From the NCBI RefSeq assembly GCF_016908395.1, contig NZ_JAFBDU010000001.1, positions 1,116,001-1,180,000 on the forward strand: DNA of 64,000 nt. Direction: 5' to 3'. Position 1 is the first letter of the stretch; each line of letters starts with the position of its first letter. The notes under the pieces were generated by a model that saw nothing but the letters and a program-made list of their open reading frames with translations, did not search any database and was not told the DNA's origin. This DNA comes from Metabacillus crassostreae. GTDB taxonomy: Bacteria > Bacillota > Bacilli > Bacillales > Bacillaceae. Positions 1-9,187 of the stretch are shown one piece after another. Made by a program: the position numbers and the translations under genes.

Positions 1-693
1 GTTATCAGCTCTAAAGTAATTTAAAGAGTATAAAATAGGTCGATCTTCATCATCGAAATGCATCTGTTTTAGCAATAATAATGATGTTTCAGGGTCACAT
101 TCTAAAATAGGAGAAATTTTATCATGGTATCCTATCGGTTCAATATGTGTCACTGCGTAGCTTATATAAATACCGGCTTTTTCTTCGAGAACCTTTAGTA
201 ACGATTCTTGTTCATGTTCAAATGTAGCTGGAAGCAGGTCAGTAGGTATTTTATCAAGACAATAAACTACTGGTTCAGCGTTAGCAGTCCTAACTCTTTC
301 TAATAAAAAGATATCCTCTTCCTTTTTACACTTAAATCTTTTAACATCATCGTCTGTTGCACCTATGATTGATGATGAAAGAAAAACGGTTCCAGGAATT
401 GAGTTAGCTTGTTCAATCATACCTGTAACACTATTTAATTGTTCGATACCAGAAGTAAAACGTGGTTTCGCATTCACAAAAGTTCCGACCCCATGTCTTC
501 TTATGATAACGTTTTCTTCTTCTAATGTACGAAGTGCTTCTCTTAAAGTAGCTCTACTTACACCTAAACTTTTTGAAAGCTCAAATTCAGAGGGTAATTT
601 CTCTTTTTCTTTGTATGTACCGTTTTCTATATCCTCTTTTATCTTATCAATCACTTGCAGGTACAAGTGCCGATTATCAGATTTTATGGTCAT
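1..693 (-). CDS. ymfC: GntR-family transcriptional regulator, YmfC-like (3' end outside window)
   Basis: This is a 231-codon open frame that runs off the window start, so the last few residues are missing. The N-terminus reads [19 protein letters not shown] and is followed by a winged-helix GntR DNA-binding domain (about residues 10-75, with [20 protein letters not shown] and the wing motif RRHGVGTF). The C-terminal half looks like a UTRA ligand-binding domain of the HutC subfamily. The start at 693 is preceded by a GGGGGTGG ribosome binding site. Family members are dimeric repressors released by a small effector; the effector here is unknown. Position downstream of spoIIIE matches ymfC of B. 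subtilis. A dyad upstream at 729-743 suggests autoregulation (inference). Confidence 0.9.
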   Translation of the reverse strand, partial: MTIKSDNRHLYLQVIDKIKEDIENGTYKEKEKLPSEFELSKSLGVSRATLREALRTLEEENVIIRRHGVGTFVNAKPRFTSGIEQLNSVTGMIEQANSIPGTVFLSSSIIGATDDDVKRFKCKKEEDIFLLERVRTANAEPVVYCLDKIPTDLLPATFEHEQESLLKVLEEKAGIYISYAVTHIEPIGYHDKISPILECDPETSLLLLKQMHFDDEDRPILYSLNYFRADN

Positions 694-728
694 TCATCCA
701 CCCCCACTTTATCCGCTAACTATAAGAG

Positions 729-743
729 ATCAGACATCTGATG
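729..743 (-). promoter_or_regulatory. Candidate GntR operator in the ymfC leader
   Basis: Two overlapping dyads sit here: ATCAGA-CA-TCTGAT (729-742, perfect 6-bp arms) and ACATC-T-GATGT (733-743, perfect 5-bp arms). They lie about 36-50 bp upstream of the ymfC start. An extended -10 like TGTTATAGT (about 767-775, minus strand) lies just upstream, so a bound dimer would sit in the early transcribed region. GntR regulators commonly autoregulate through such dyads; binding is inferred. Confidence 0.45.
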
Positions 744-775
744 TTATACACCTTTCTCTAATCGAAATTACTATA

Positions 776-1115
776 ACACGTTTTATGCTAGAAATAAATA
801 GAAACTCGTCAAATTTGTCGAAAGAAGAGAAATAAAATGTTTAAGTTTGATTCTATTGTTAAAAAGCTTTAATACCATTCTTTAGCATTATCCAATTCTC
901 TCCATATATTTCATCTAATATTTTACTCTTAATGTCGTAATTTGTCGATTTTAAAATAAATTTAAAATATTAAGATAATTACACCTATCAAAGTCAATCG
1001 ATAAAAAAATTGCTTTATAAACAAATTTAACCTATTCCAAAGTGATTGTTTTAAAATAGCAATTTTACTATTTCTGCTTTTGGATTTTGCTTTTCTATTT
1101 TAGAAAACATATCAT
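776..1115. other. Intergenic spacer between ymfC and spoIIIE
   Basis: Very AT-rich spacer. No open frame with a ribosome binding site, no structured RNA and no repeat was recognised here beyond the ymfC promoter zone at its low-coordinate edge. Confidence 0.5.
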
Positions 1116-1150
1116 AAAAAAAAGTGATGGTTATAGTTTAACCATCACTT
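1116..1150 (-). terminator. Intrinsic terminator of spoIIIE
   Basis: A perfect stem AAGTGATGGTTA/TAACCATCACTT around a short loop (1122-1150) is followed on the minus strand by a run of T. It lies about 70 bp after the spoIIIE stop codon. Confidence 0.85.
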
Positions 1151-1218
1151 CCATATTTTCTCCTAATTCACATGTGGAATTTTACTATTTAGAGTTTGCC
1201 TTCTTTTGTTATTGCTTA

Positions 1219-3594
1219 TTAAGAAGTAAGTTCTTCATGTTTTTCCTTTGATATTAGGACGTCACGTGGTTTACTTCCCTCATAGGGACCTACCACACCT
1301 CTTTCTTCCATTGCGTCTATTAATCTAGCTGCTCTTGTATATCCAACTCGAAATCTACGTTGAAGCATTGATACAGAAGCGGTTTGCATATCCACAACAA
1401 GTTGTACAGCATCATCATATAAATCATCTGTTACCTCAGTTTTCGTCTCGACAACCTCTGTTGGGATCATTTCCTCCTGATATTGAGCTTTTTGTTGAGC
1501 AATAACAAAATCTACTGCTTGTTCAACCTCTTCATCTGATAAAAATGCTCCTTGTACCCTAACAGGCTTTGATGCTCCAACAGGTAGAAATAACATATCA
1601 CCTCTACCAAGTAGCTTCTCAGCTCCACCCATATCAAGAATTGTTCTTGAATCTGTTTGTGATGATACACTAAACGCAATACGAGAAGGAATGTTCGCCT
1701 TAATGACACCTGTAATAACGTCTACTGAAGGACGCTGTGTTGCTATTATCAAATGAATACCAGCGGCACGGGCCATTTGAGATAATCTTGTTATCGAATC
1801 TTCCACATCTGAAGAAGCAACCATCATTAGATCTGCAAGCTCGTCCACAATTACTACGATATAAGGAAGTTCCGGCTGCTTTGCTAATTCCTCTTGATTA
1901 TTTCTTCTAATTATCTCATTATAACCTTCAATATTACGTGTTCCAGTATGTGAAAATAATTCATATCTTCTTTCCATCTCATTAATCACTTTTTTTAGTG
2001 CCTGTGATGCTTTCTTAGGATCAGTTACTACAGGTGCTAAAAGATGAGGAATACCATTATAAACATTCAATTCAACCATTTTAGGATCTATCATCATTAG
2101 CTTCACTTCATGTGGCTTAGCTCTCATTAAAATACTTGTAATGATTCCATTAATACAAACACTTTTACCACTTCCAGTAGCACCAGCTACTAACAAATGA
2201 GGCATTTTATTTAATTCAGCCAAAACAGCATCACCTGAAATATCTCGACCTAGTCCAATTAAAAGTTTTGCGTCAGGTCGGTCATTAGATTTGGATTCTA
2301 ATACTTCTCTTAAAGAAACCATCGCTACTTCAGAATTAGGAACTTCAATTCCTACTGCTGATTTACCTGGAATAGGTGCCTCAATTCTTATATCCTTTGC
2401 AGCTAAAGCTAAAGCTAAGTCATCACTTAAATTGACAATTTTACTTACCTTTACACCTACATCAGGATATACTTCATATTTTGTTACAGCAGGACCTAAA
2501 TGAACTTGTGTAACTTTTGCTTTTACTCCGAAACTTTGAAATGTTTTTTCTAATTTTCTCGCATTTTCATAGATATTTTTTTTATCTGCCGCTTGAGAAT
2601 TATGTTTTGGTGCTTTTAATATTTCTATTGATGGCAGTTCATAATCTTTATTTTCTACCTCAACAAATGCCATCGGCTGGAGTACTTCCTGATTTAGATC
2701 TTGAGTTTCTTCTGCCACCACTTTTTGTGTGTCTGAAGCATTACTATGAGCTTTATAATCATTATTTGTATCCATTGTATGAATAATCATTTCCTGAGCA
2801 GGTTTTTCGGGCTCTGAACTATCAGAGAAGCTTGAAATAATTGGTTGCAGTTCATCTTCTTCAATATCATGTTCCATTTCATTTTCTTTCTTTTCTTTTT
2901 GTTCAGCTCTTTTCTGTTTTTGTTCTATTCGTTTTTTCTCCCATGTTTCGGGGAGTCCCTTCATATCTTCGATAAATCCTAGTGTTTGATTTTTAATAAA
3001 TTTCCCTATAGGTTGAAGTATTTTGGTAAGTGTACCTTGTAAAGAACGGCCAGTAATTAATATAATTCCTATTACTATTAAAACAACAGCAATAATTCTC
3101 GATCCTGCCTCAGCAAATAAATAATATGAAGCTGCAAATAATATTGCTCCAAGCATACCACCGCCTAAATCAACCGAACTAGCTTCCCCTCTTACATCCA
3201 TCCAAAATAGCTCAAGGGTATTTGAAAGGACACTCGGAGAAACAAATGTTCCATTGTGAGAAAGCATTTTAAAAAGGGTTACATGGCTTAATAATAAAAG
3301 TGATGCAGTTATACAGAATATACCTGCCATTTGTCTTGAAAATAAAGGAGGTATTTGCCTTTTCCAAATTAAATATAGTGAGAATAATACAATACCAACT
3401 AAAAAGAGCATATACCATTCACCACTAAAAAAACGAAATAGATGGACAAAGGCTGTACCAACAAAACCTAATTTTGATATTGCTATAAGAGCTATTGCTA
3501 AAATAATTAAGCCAGAAAGCTCAAATTTTAATATACGTTTCCAATCTTCCTTCGGTTTTCGTTGTTTTCTCTGTTTCCCTTTTCTTTTTGTCAT
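1219..3594 (-). CDS. spoIIIE: DNA translocase SpoIIIE (FtsK/SpoIIIE family)
   Basis: 791 residues, close to the 787-789 usual for Bacillus. It pumps the chromosome through the division septum into the forespore and acts at the membrane. The N-terminus has about four hydrophobic segments (roughly residues 25-180), followed by a charged linker (about 215-330) and the FtsK motor. Walker A is GATGSGKS at 471, Walker B is [11 protein letters not shown] near 579, and ATQRPS follows. The last 70 residues form the winged-helix gamma domain that reads SRS/KOPS-type sequences ([14 protein letters not shown]). The start at 3594 has an AGGTGAT ribosome binding site. The gene is separated from ylzJ by a terminator, so it probably has its own promoter, which I could not place confidently. 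Confidence 0.97.
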   Translation of the reverse strand: MTKRKGKQRKQRKPKEDWKRILKFELSGLIILAIALIAISKLGFVGTAFVHLFRFFSGEWYMLFLVGIVLFSLYLIWKRQIPPLFSRQMAGIFCITASLLLLSHVTLFKMLSHNGTFVSPSVLSNTLELFWMDVRGEASSVDLGGGMLGAILFAASYYLFAEAGSRIIAVVLIVIGIILITGRSLQGTLTKILQPIGKFIKNQTLGFIEDMKGLPETWEKKRIEQKQKRAEQKEKKENEMEHDIEEDELQPIISSFSDSSEPEKPAQEMIIHTMDTNNDYKAHSNASDTQKVVAEETQDLNQEVLQPMAFVEVENKDYELPSIEILKAPKHNSQAADKKNIYENARKLEKTFQSFGVKAKVTQVHLGPAVTKYEVYPDVGVKVSKIVNLSDDLALALAAKDIRIEAPIPGKSAVGIEVPNSEVAMVSLREVLESKSNDRPDAKLLIGLGRDISGDAVLAELNKMPHLLVAGATGSGKSVCINGIITSILMRAKPHEVKLMMIDPKMVELNVYNGIPHLLAPVVTDPKKASQALKKVINEMERRYELFSHTGTRNIEGYNEIIRRNNQEELAKQPELPYIVVIVDELADLMMVASSDVEDSITRLSQMARAAGIHLIIATQRPSVDVITGVIKANIPSRIAFSVSSQTDSRTILDMGGAEKLLGRGDMLFLPVGASKPVRVQGAFLSDEEVEQAVDFVIAQQKAQYQEEMIPTEVVETKTEVTDDLYDDAVQLVVDMQTASVSMLQRRFRVGYTRAARLIDAMEERGVVGPYEGSKPRDVLISKEKHEELTS

Positions 3595-3648
3595 TTATAT
3601 CACCTATGTATAGTAATCTGTTTTCTATTTTTTAAAATTATTTGTTGC

Positions 3649-3675
3649 AAGAAAGAAAGCAGCCATAATGGCTGC
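3649..3675 (-). terminator. Intrinsic terminator after ylzJ
   Basis: GCAGCCAT/ATGGCTGC hairpin (3659-3675) followed on the minus strand by TTTCTTTCTT. It closes the tepA-ylzJ unit just upstream of spoIIIE. Confidence 0.8.
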
Positions 3676-3684
3676 CTACCTCTT

Positions 3685-3933
3685 TTAATTCATTATACCA
3701 TAATTCCCTTGATTGGTAGAAATGGACATCGTAACTTTTTGTCCAGGACATATTGCAGAGTCTAAATAGTGATTAGGATCACTGCTTAAAATTCGGACAA
3801 TTTCAAATTGAGAATTTGTCGTTTCTTGCACAAGTAGTTGTACTCCATTCACTTCAACAATCGATTGTTTTTTATATTCTTCTTCTAATGTTGGAAACAT
3901 GTGTTCAGTTGGTACCATTGTGTAAAAGATCAT
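3685..3933 (-). CDS. ylzJ: YlzJ-like protein of unknown function
   Basis: 82 residues, matching the small YlzJ family found between tepA and spoIIIE in Bacillus. The visible sequence [14 protein letters not shown]...NGVQLLVQE...[14 protein letters not shown] is typical. No membrane segment or catalytic motif is visible. The ATG overlaps the tepA stop (ATGA), so the two genes are translationally coupled. Function is unknown; context suggests a role linked to TepA or sporulation, which is only inference. Confidence 0.85.
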   Translation of the reverse strand: MIFYTMVPTEHMFPTLEEEYKKQSIVEVNGVQLLVQETTNSQFEIVRILSSDPNHYLDSAICPGQKVTMSISTNQGNYGIMN

Positions 3934-4667
3934 TGTAGCATCGTGTCCTCATCTTTAGATTTTTCTAACAAACTATTCAGCTTTTGTATAGCTTGTCCTA
4001 CACCACCGACTTCATTGATTAAACCATATTCAACTGCATCCTTACCAACCACATTTGTTCCAATATCACGTGTAAGATTCCCTTTTGAAAGCATTAGTTC
4101 TTTAAATTTCTCGTCAGTAATATTTGAATGCTTAGTAACAAAATTAATAACTCTTTCCTGCATTTTATCAAGATATTCAAACGTTTGAGGAACACCAATA
4201 ACAAGTCCTGTTAATCTTACAGGATGAATTGTCATTGTAGCTGTTTCAGCAATAAATGAATGGTCACATGATACAGCAATTGGTACACCAATTGAATGAC
4301 CTCCACCTAGAACAATTGAAACAGTTGGCTTTGATAAAGATGCAAGCATTTCAGCAATGGCTAGCCCAGCTTCAACATCTCCACCAACAGTATTTAGAAT
4401 AACTAACAAACCCTCAATATTAGGATTTTGCTCAATAGCAACAATTTGCGGAATAACATGTTCGTATTTAGTTGTTTTATTTTGTGGTGGTAGCTGTATA
4501 TGTCCTTCTATTTGACCTACAATTGTTAAACAATGAATTTTAGAATCACTGCCCATTTGCGGCACATTTGTTTGACCTAACTGTTGAATTTTTTCAACTA
4601 TTGAGCTTTCCTTACCTTCTTGTTTTTCAGTGCCTTCACCCTGTATGTAACGATCATTATTTTCCAC
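3930..4667 (-). CDS. tepA: ClpP-like protease TepA (translocation-enhancing protein)
   Basis: 245 residues from a GTG start at 4667, the same length as B. subtilis TepA. The frame stays open upstream to 4856, but that extension has no family similarity. The GTG has an AAGGGTGG ribosome binding site 5 nt upstream. It belongs to the ClpP/crotonase fold serine peptidases. The nucleophile is probably Ser125 in GGGHSIGVP, and the core block [17 protein letters not shown] is conserved. The family is cytoplasmic and has been linked to protein export and degradation of small spore proteins. It is cotranscribed with ylzJ. The ribosome binding site lies inside a perfect 10-bp inverted repeat (4671-4719), which may limit translation. 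Confidence 0.93.
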   Translation of the reverse strand: MENNDRYIQGEGTEKQEGKESSIVEKIQQLGQTNVPQMGSDSKIHCLTIVGQIEGHIQLPPQNKTTKYEHVIPQIVAIEQNPNIEGLLVILNTVGGDVEAGLAIAEMLASLSKPTVSIVLGGGHSIGVPIAVSCDHSFIAETATMTIHPVRLTGLVIGVPQTFEYLDKMQERVINFVTKHSNITDEKFKELMLSKGNLTRDIGTNVVGKDAVEYGLINEVGGVGQAIQKLNSLLEKSKDEDTMLQ

Positions 4668-4670
4668 GTA

Positions 4671-4719
4671 AGCCACCCTTTCATAATCATTCTGTTTCTT
4701 AGTATTTACAAGGGTGGCT
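4671..4719 (-). promoter_or_regulatory. Hairpin that would sequester the tepA ribosome binding site
   Basis: AGCCACCCTT (4671-4680) and AAGGGTGGCT (4710-4719) are perfect 10-bp inverted repeats with a 29-nt loop. In the minus-strand mRNA the distal arm contains the AAGGGTGG Shine-Dalgarno sequence 5 nt before the tepA GTG, so the folded leader would mask it. Confidence 0.55.
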
Positions 4720-4890
4720 ATTTCATGCAAATGAAAACTCAGAATAGATAAATGCATTAAATAGAGGATTAATGTTGATTTCATGCTGAGAGAAATTGCC
4801 TTTTTAAAAAATACTGATAGTTGAGCAATTTCATTCGTAGGAAAAAACGAATGCATGTAAAAAAAGCAACAGCAAAATTTACTAGAGCAT

Positions 4891-4930
4891 AAAATAAAAA
4901 GACTAACTCAATATAAATATTGTGAGTTAG
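4891..4930 (-). terminator. Intrinsic terminator of rnjB
   Basis: CTAACTCA/TGAGTTAG hairpin with an AT-rich loop (4903-4930), followed on the minus strand by CTTTTTATTTT. It lies 24 bp after the rnjB stop. Confidence 0.8.
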
Positions 4931-4954
4931 CCTACTGTTTGTCCAAATAAACCC

Positions 4955-6616
4955 TTACACTTCCATAATAATTGGAAGAATCATTGGTCTTCTTTTTGTT
5001 TTCTCGTATAGGAACTGATTTAAAGATTCTCTTATATTTAACTTAATCTGTGACCACTCAATAGCTTGTTCACGCATACTTCTTTCCACAACATCAGAAA
5101 CAACTTTTGTTGCATTTGCAATAAGCTCTTCTGATTCACGGACATAAACAAAGCCTCTTGTAATAATTTCTGGACCAGAGTTTATTTTCTTACGTTGTTT
5201 ATCAAGTGTAACAACAACGATCAAAATCCCATCTTGAGATAATAATCGTCGATCTCGTAACACAATGTTTCCTATATCACCAACTCCAAGACCGTCAATT
5301 AAAACATTACCAGACGGTACCTTGCCACCTGTATAAACATGGTTACCCTTAAACTCAATAACTTCACCTTTATCAACTAAAAAGATATTTTTATCTTCCA
5401 ATCCAATTTGTTTTGCTAATTTTGCATGTGCTTTCTGCATTTTGAATTCACCATGTATTGGAATAAAATATTTAGGTTTTGTTAAATTAAGCATTATTTT
5501 TAATTCTTCCTGATGTCCATGTCCAGATACATGAACTTGCTTCTCACCAAATACAACATTTGCTCCAGCTCTAAATAGTAAGTCAATTGTTCTTGAGAAA
5601 ACTAACTCATGTCCAGGCATAGGTGTAGCAGCTATTAGAACTGTGTCTCCACTTCGAACATTAACTTGCTTATGAGTTTGTTTCGCCATTCTTGATATAA
5701 CTGCTAGTGGCTCGCCTTTGTTACTAGTTGTTAAAATAGCTATTTCTTTTTGTGAATGCTTGTCTATATCATTTATAGAGATAAATAATTCATCCTCAAC
5801 ATCTATATATCCTAAGTTGATTGCCAAGTTTAAAATATTTCTCATATTTTTACCAACGACAGCTAATTTTCTGTTATTCTTAACAGCGGCATTAATAACT
5901 TGTTGAATTCTATGCAAATTCGAACCGAAAACAGCAACAATCACTCTTCCTTCTGCATTATACATAACATCAGAGATTTCCTCACCAACAAGTGCTTCTG
6001 AGCCAGAATAGCCAGGTTTCTCTGCATTTATACTATCTGATAGTAAACACAGTACACCTTCTTCACCTATTCTAGCAATTTTACCAATATCCATATAATT
6101 ATCACCAACTGGAGTTTGGTCAAATTTAAAATCACCAGTATGAACGATTGCACCCATTGATGTAAAAAAACTAATTCCGACTGAATCAGGAATACTATGA
6201 TTTGTTTTGAAAAAGGTTACTTTTGTGCTTGAGAATGATAAAACAGTTTCATTATTTATTTCCTTAACTAAAACAGATTGACTCATACGATTTTCTTTTA
6301 ATTTCTCACCGACTAATGCTAATGTTAACTTAGTACCGTAAATAGGTACATGGATATGATGTAGTAAATTAAAAATACCACCAATACTTTCATCATGTCC
6401 ATGAGTAAGGAATATACCTTTTACTCGATCTTTATTTTCTTTAAGATACGTGATGTCTGGTATGACCATATCAATACCAAGCATTTCATCTCCTGGATAC
6501 ATTAATCCCGAATCTACAACAAAAATATCTGAATTAATTTCCACAACAAACATATTTTTTCCGACTTCACCAACACCGCCTAAAGCGATTAATTTAATTT
6601 TTTCTGTCTTTTCCAT
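4955..6616 (-). CDS. rnjB: Ribonuclease J2
   Basis: 553 residues (555 in B. subtilis). Metallo-beta-lactamase/beta-CASP ribonuclease, partner of RNase J1 in mRNA decay and processing. The fold is clear: ALGGVGEVGKN at the N-terminus, KTNHSIPDSVG, HTGDFKFD, and HVSGHGHQEEL near the C-terminal half. The first metal-binding motif reads HGHDES at residues 72-77 instead of the HxHxDH of active J1-type enzymes. A degenerate motif fits the weak activity known for J2. The ATG has GGGGAGG 12 nt upstream; an in-frame TAA two codons upstream excludes an earlier start. Transcribed alone between a promoter at 6668-6697 and its own terminator. Confidence 0.95.
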   Translation of the reverse strand: MEKTEKIKLIALGGVGEVGKNMFVVEINSDIFVVDSGLMYPGDEMLGIDMVIPDITYLKENKDRVKGIFLTHGHDESIGGIFNLLHHIHVPIYGTKLTLALVGEKLKENRMSQSVLVKEINNETVLSFSSTKVTFFKTNHSIPDSVGISFFTSMGAIVHTGDFKFDQTPVGDNYMDIGKIARIGEEGVLCLLSDSINAEKPGYSGSEALVGEEISDVMYNAEGRVIVAVFGSNLHRIQQVINAAVKNNRKLAVVGKNMRNILNLAINLGYIDVEDELFISINDIDKHSQKEIAILTTSNKGEPLAVISRMAKQTHKQVNVRSGDTVLIAATPMPGHELVFSRTIDLLFRAGANVVFGEKQVHVSGHGHQEELKIMLNLTKPKYFIPIHGEFKMQKAHAKLAKQIGLEDKNIFLVDKGEVIEFKGNHVYTGGKVPSGNVLIDGLGVGDIGNIVLRDRRLLSQDGILIVVVTLDKQRKKINSGPEIITRGFVYVRESEELIANATKVVSDVVERSMREQAIEWSQIKLNIRESLNQFLYEKTKRRPMILPIIMEV

Positions 6617-6667
6617 GATTTAATAAATCCTCCCCGCTGAAGTACCCGTTCACCGTCACTTAGAGAT

Positions 6668-6697
6668 ATTATAACTGATGAAAGAAATGGAATACAA
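6668..6697 (-). promoter_or_regulatory. Sigma-A type promoter of rnjB
   Basis: On the minus strand, TTGTAT (6692-6697) and TATAAT (6668-6673) are separated by 18 bp, about 52 bp upstream of the rnjB ATG. A perfect -10 and a 4/6 match -35. Confidence 0.65.
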
Positions 6698-6835
6698 GGA
6701 AATTTTCACCGTATAATTTTTTTACTAATTCTCTTATTAATAGTTTGTTACAAATTAACCTATTTATCTGTTAGAAACTGTGAATGTAATGCTAAGGTTA
6801 CAGCAGCTACAGCCTTCTACTAAAAATTTGAAATA

Positions 6836-6916
6836 AAACAAAAATAGAGCAACACTTACTACATATCACTAGTTATCCGGAGTCATGAATAACTTGATAT
6901 CTTGTAAGTGTTGCTC
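6836..6916 (-). terminator. Long hairpin terminator after dapA
   Basis: The outer stem GAGCAACACTTAC/GTAAGTGTTGCTC (6847-6859 with 6904-6916) is a perfect 13 bp. It encloses a second stem, ATATCA..AGTTAT with ATAACT.TGATAT, so the structure spans 70 nt. On the minus strand it is followed by TATTTTTGTTTTATTT. It starts 15 bp after the dapA stop. Confidence 0.8.
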
Positions 6917-6931
6917 ATAGTTTATAAAACC

Positions 6932-7810
6932 TTATCTTAAATTGTGATCGATTATTTCCATTAGTTCTATACGTTCAACACTTGTTAATGGTAATAATGG
7001 TAAACGAACAGATCCTACATCTAATCCTTTAACTTGTAGTGCCGTTTTCACTGGGCCAGGATTAGGAACAGCAAATAATTGCTTCATGATTGGTAGAAGT
7101 GTCCGGTGCAGCTTTGAAGCACCAGCGTGATCTCCGTTCTCAAAAGATGAGATCATTTCTTGCATTTCTTTACCAATTATATGAGATGCTACAGAAACGA
7201 CACCAGTTCCACCTATAGATAGGATAGGAATTGTTAATCCGTCATCTCCAGAATATAAGAGAAAATCATCACTAGTTTTAGCAATGATTTCTGCCATTGC
7301 ATCAAGATTGCCGCTAGCTTCTTTAATTGCTTTAACATTAGGAAGTTTTGCAAGACGAACAATTGTATCAACAGACATATTTACAACACTACGTCCAGGT
7401 ATGTTATACAACATAATTGGCAGTTTTGTTGATTCTGCAATTGCTTTAAAATGTTGATACATTCCTTCTTGACTAGGTTTATTATAATATGGTGTTACAA
7501 GCATTATAGCATCTACGCCTGCTTCTTCTGCTTGTTTAGTCAATTTTATTGAAGCTGCAGTGTTATTACTTCCTGTTCCTGCAATTACAGGGATTCTCCC
7601 ATTTACTTCTTTTACTGTATGTTTAATTAATGCGATTTTTTCTTCTGTACTTAATGTAGGTGATTCACCTGTTGTTCCTGCTACTACTAACGATTCCGTA
7701 CCATGGTTAATTAGATAATCAATTAAAGTAGATGTTTTCTGAAAATCAATATTCCCGTTTTTATCGAAGGGAGTTACCATAGCTGTAGAAAGTTTACCAA
7801 AATGACACAT
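6932..7810 (-). CDS. dapA: 4-hydroxy-tetrahydrodipicolinate synthase
   Basis: 292 residues from the ATG at 7810 (B. subtilis 290). Condenses pyruvate with aspartate semialdehyde, the branch point to diaminopimelate and dipicolinate. Schiff-base lysine Lys163 lies in AIKEASG and Tyr135 in LYNIPGR; AGTTGES and GTGSNNT are also present. The frame extends three codons upstream to a GTG, but that codon abuts AAAGGA, whereas the ATG has the proper 8-nt spacing. It is the last gene of asd-dapG-dapA and is followed by a strong terminator. Confidence 0.96.
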   Translation of the reverse strand: MCHFGKLSTAMVTPFDKNGNIDFQKTSTLIDYLINHGTESLVVAGTTGESPTLSTEEKIALIKHTVKEVNGRIPVIAGTGSNNTAASIKLTKQAEEAGVDAIMLVTPYYNKPSQEGMYQHFKAIAESTKLPIMLYNIPGRSVVNMSVDTIVRLAKLPNVKAIKEASGNLDAMAEIIAKTSDDFLLYSGDDGLTIPILSIGGTGVVSVASHIIGKEMQEMISSFENGDHAGASKLHRTLLPIMKQLFAVPNPGPVKTALQVKGLDVGSVRLPLLPLTSVERIELMEIIDHNLR

Positions 7811-7901
7811 TACCCTCACTCCTTTTGTTGCAATCTAACTAATTAAAGCTTATGAAAAGCTTTATTTATATTTATAAAACCAATAAAGAAACTGGTCTAT
7901 T

Positions 7902-9116
7902 CTATTTTGATAGATTAAACGCCTCATGTAAAGCATTAACTGATTTTATCATATCTTCTTCTTTTACAAGTACCCAAATTGTTGTATGGCTATCAGCTGA
8001 TTGAAGAATTTGTATTCCTCTCTCGGATAATGCAGTAACTATTTTTGCTGTAACACCTGGTACACCCATTATTCCTGCGCCTACTGTAGATACTTTTGCA
8101 CAATGTCTGTTTACAATAGGGTCATAACCTAGGTCCTGTAAAATGTTGACGGCATGATCTGTCTCTTTATCTATCACAGTATAGATAACCGCTTTTGGCG
8201 TTATATTAAAGAAATCTACACTAATTCCTTCATTTGCCATCGCTTTAAAAACTTCTGTCTGTACATCATAGTGTCCTTCTTTTGCTTGAACTTTTATTTG
8301 GGTAACATTTGATACATGAGCGATACCGGTAATAAGTCGTTCACATACATCACTACCTTTATTAGCAGAAGAATTAGATGTGACAAGAGTTCCTTCTGAT
8401 TTTGAATAAGTTGATCTTACACGAATAGGCACTTCTGCTTGCATAGCAATTTCAACTGCTCGAGGGTGGATAACCTTTGCACCTTGATAAGCAAGATTAA
8501 CTATTTCAGTATATGTTACTTTTGAAAGAGGTTTTGCATTCTCCACAATCCTTGGATCTGCTGTCATCACACCTTCAACATCTGTAAAAATGTCAACAAA
8601 CTCTGCCCCTAATGCTGCTCCTAATGCTGCTGCTGAAGTGTCACTTCCACCTCTACCAATTGTAGTTGTATCTCCATTGATAGAAGCTCCTTGGAATCCA
8701 GCTACTACCACAACATCGTGGGATGAGAGGGTTTCTACCAATCGCTCACAATTCATTTCAAGGATTTTTGCATTCGTGTGTTCTTCATTAGTAATAAAAC
8801 CAGCTTGAGCTCCTGTTAACGAAGTTGCATTAATGTTCTGTTGATTTAACAAACTTGAAAAAACAATAGAGGAAATGACCTCTCCACATGACAAAAGCAT
8901 ATCTTGTTCACGATTCGATATATTTTCAATGCCACCGTATAGAAGATCATTTAATGTATCAGTTGCATACGGATCTCCTTTACGTCCCATTGCTGAAACT
9001 ACGACAACTACTTTAAATCCTTCACCAAGTGCTTCTTGAATATGATAAAGTGCCATCTGACGACTATCATCATCCCTTACAGAAGTACCACCAAATTTTT
9101 GAACTATAATTTTCAA
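7902..9116 (-). CDS. dapG: Aspartate kinase I (diaminopimelate-sensitive type)
   Basis: 404 residues, exactly the B. subtilis DapG length. Phosphorylates aspartate at the start of the lysine/DAP/threonine pathway. The kinase domain starts with VQKFGGTSVRD; RGGSDTSA and the tandem ACT regulatory domains (about 265-404) follow. Start is TTG at 9116 with AGAGGTG upstream. The organisation asd-dapG-dapA points to the isozyme feeding cell wall and spore DAP rather than the lysC type. No lysine riboswitch was seen upstream. Confidence 0.95.
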   Translation of the reverse strand: MKIIVQKFGGTSVRDDDSRQMALYHIQEALGEGFKVVVVVSAMGRKGDPYATDTLNDLLYGGIENISNREQDMLLSCGEVISSIVFSSLLNQQNINATSLTGAQAGFITNEEHTNAKILEMNCERLVETLSSHDVVVVAGFQGASINGDTTTIGRGGSDTSAAALGAALGAEFVDIFTDVEGVMTADPRIVENAKPLSKVTYTEIVNLAYQGAKVIHPRAVEIAMQAEVPIRVRSTYSKSEGTLVTSNSSANKGSDVCERLITGIAHVSNVTQIKVQAKEGHYDVQTEVFKAMANEGISVDFFNITPKAVIYTVIDKETDHAVNILQDLGYDPIVNRHCAKVSTVGAGIMGVPGVTAKIVTALSERGIQILQSADSHTTIWVLVKEEDMIKSVNALHEAFNLSK

Positions 9117-9146
9117 ATTAAAACACCTCTACTATAGACGTGAGAG

Positions 9147-9178
9147 AAGAGAGCCGGAATTCCCCCATGCTCTCTTCC
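9147..9178 (-). promoter_or_regulatory. Intercistronic hairpin between asd and dapG
   Basis: GAAGAGAGC/GCTCTCTTC perfect 9-bp stem with a 14-nt loop. No T run follows on the minus strand, so it is more likely a processing or stability element, or a partial attenuator, than a terminator. Confidence 0.5.
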
Positions 9179-9187
9179 AAATAAAGA

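Noticed and set aside
365-835. Plus-strand open frame of 156 codons
   Set aside because: It lies antisense to the GntR regulator, has no ribosome binding site, and its translation has no family features.
4668-4856. N-terminal extension of tepA giving 308 residues
   Set aside because: The extension contains the inverted repeat and ribosome binding site and has no similarity to TepA. The GTG at 4667 gives exactly the family length.
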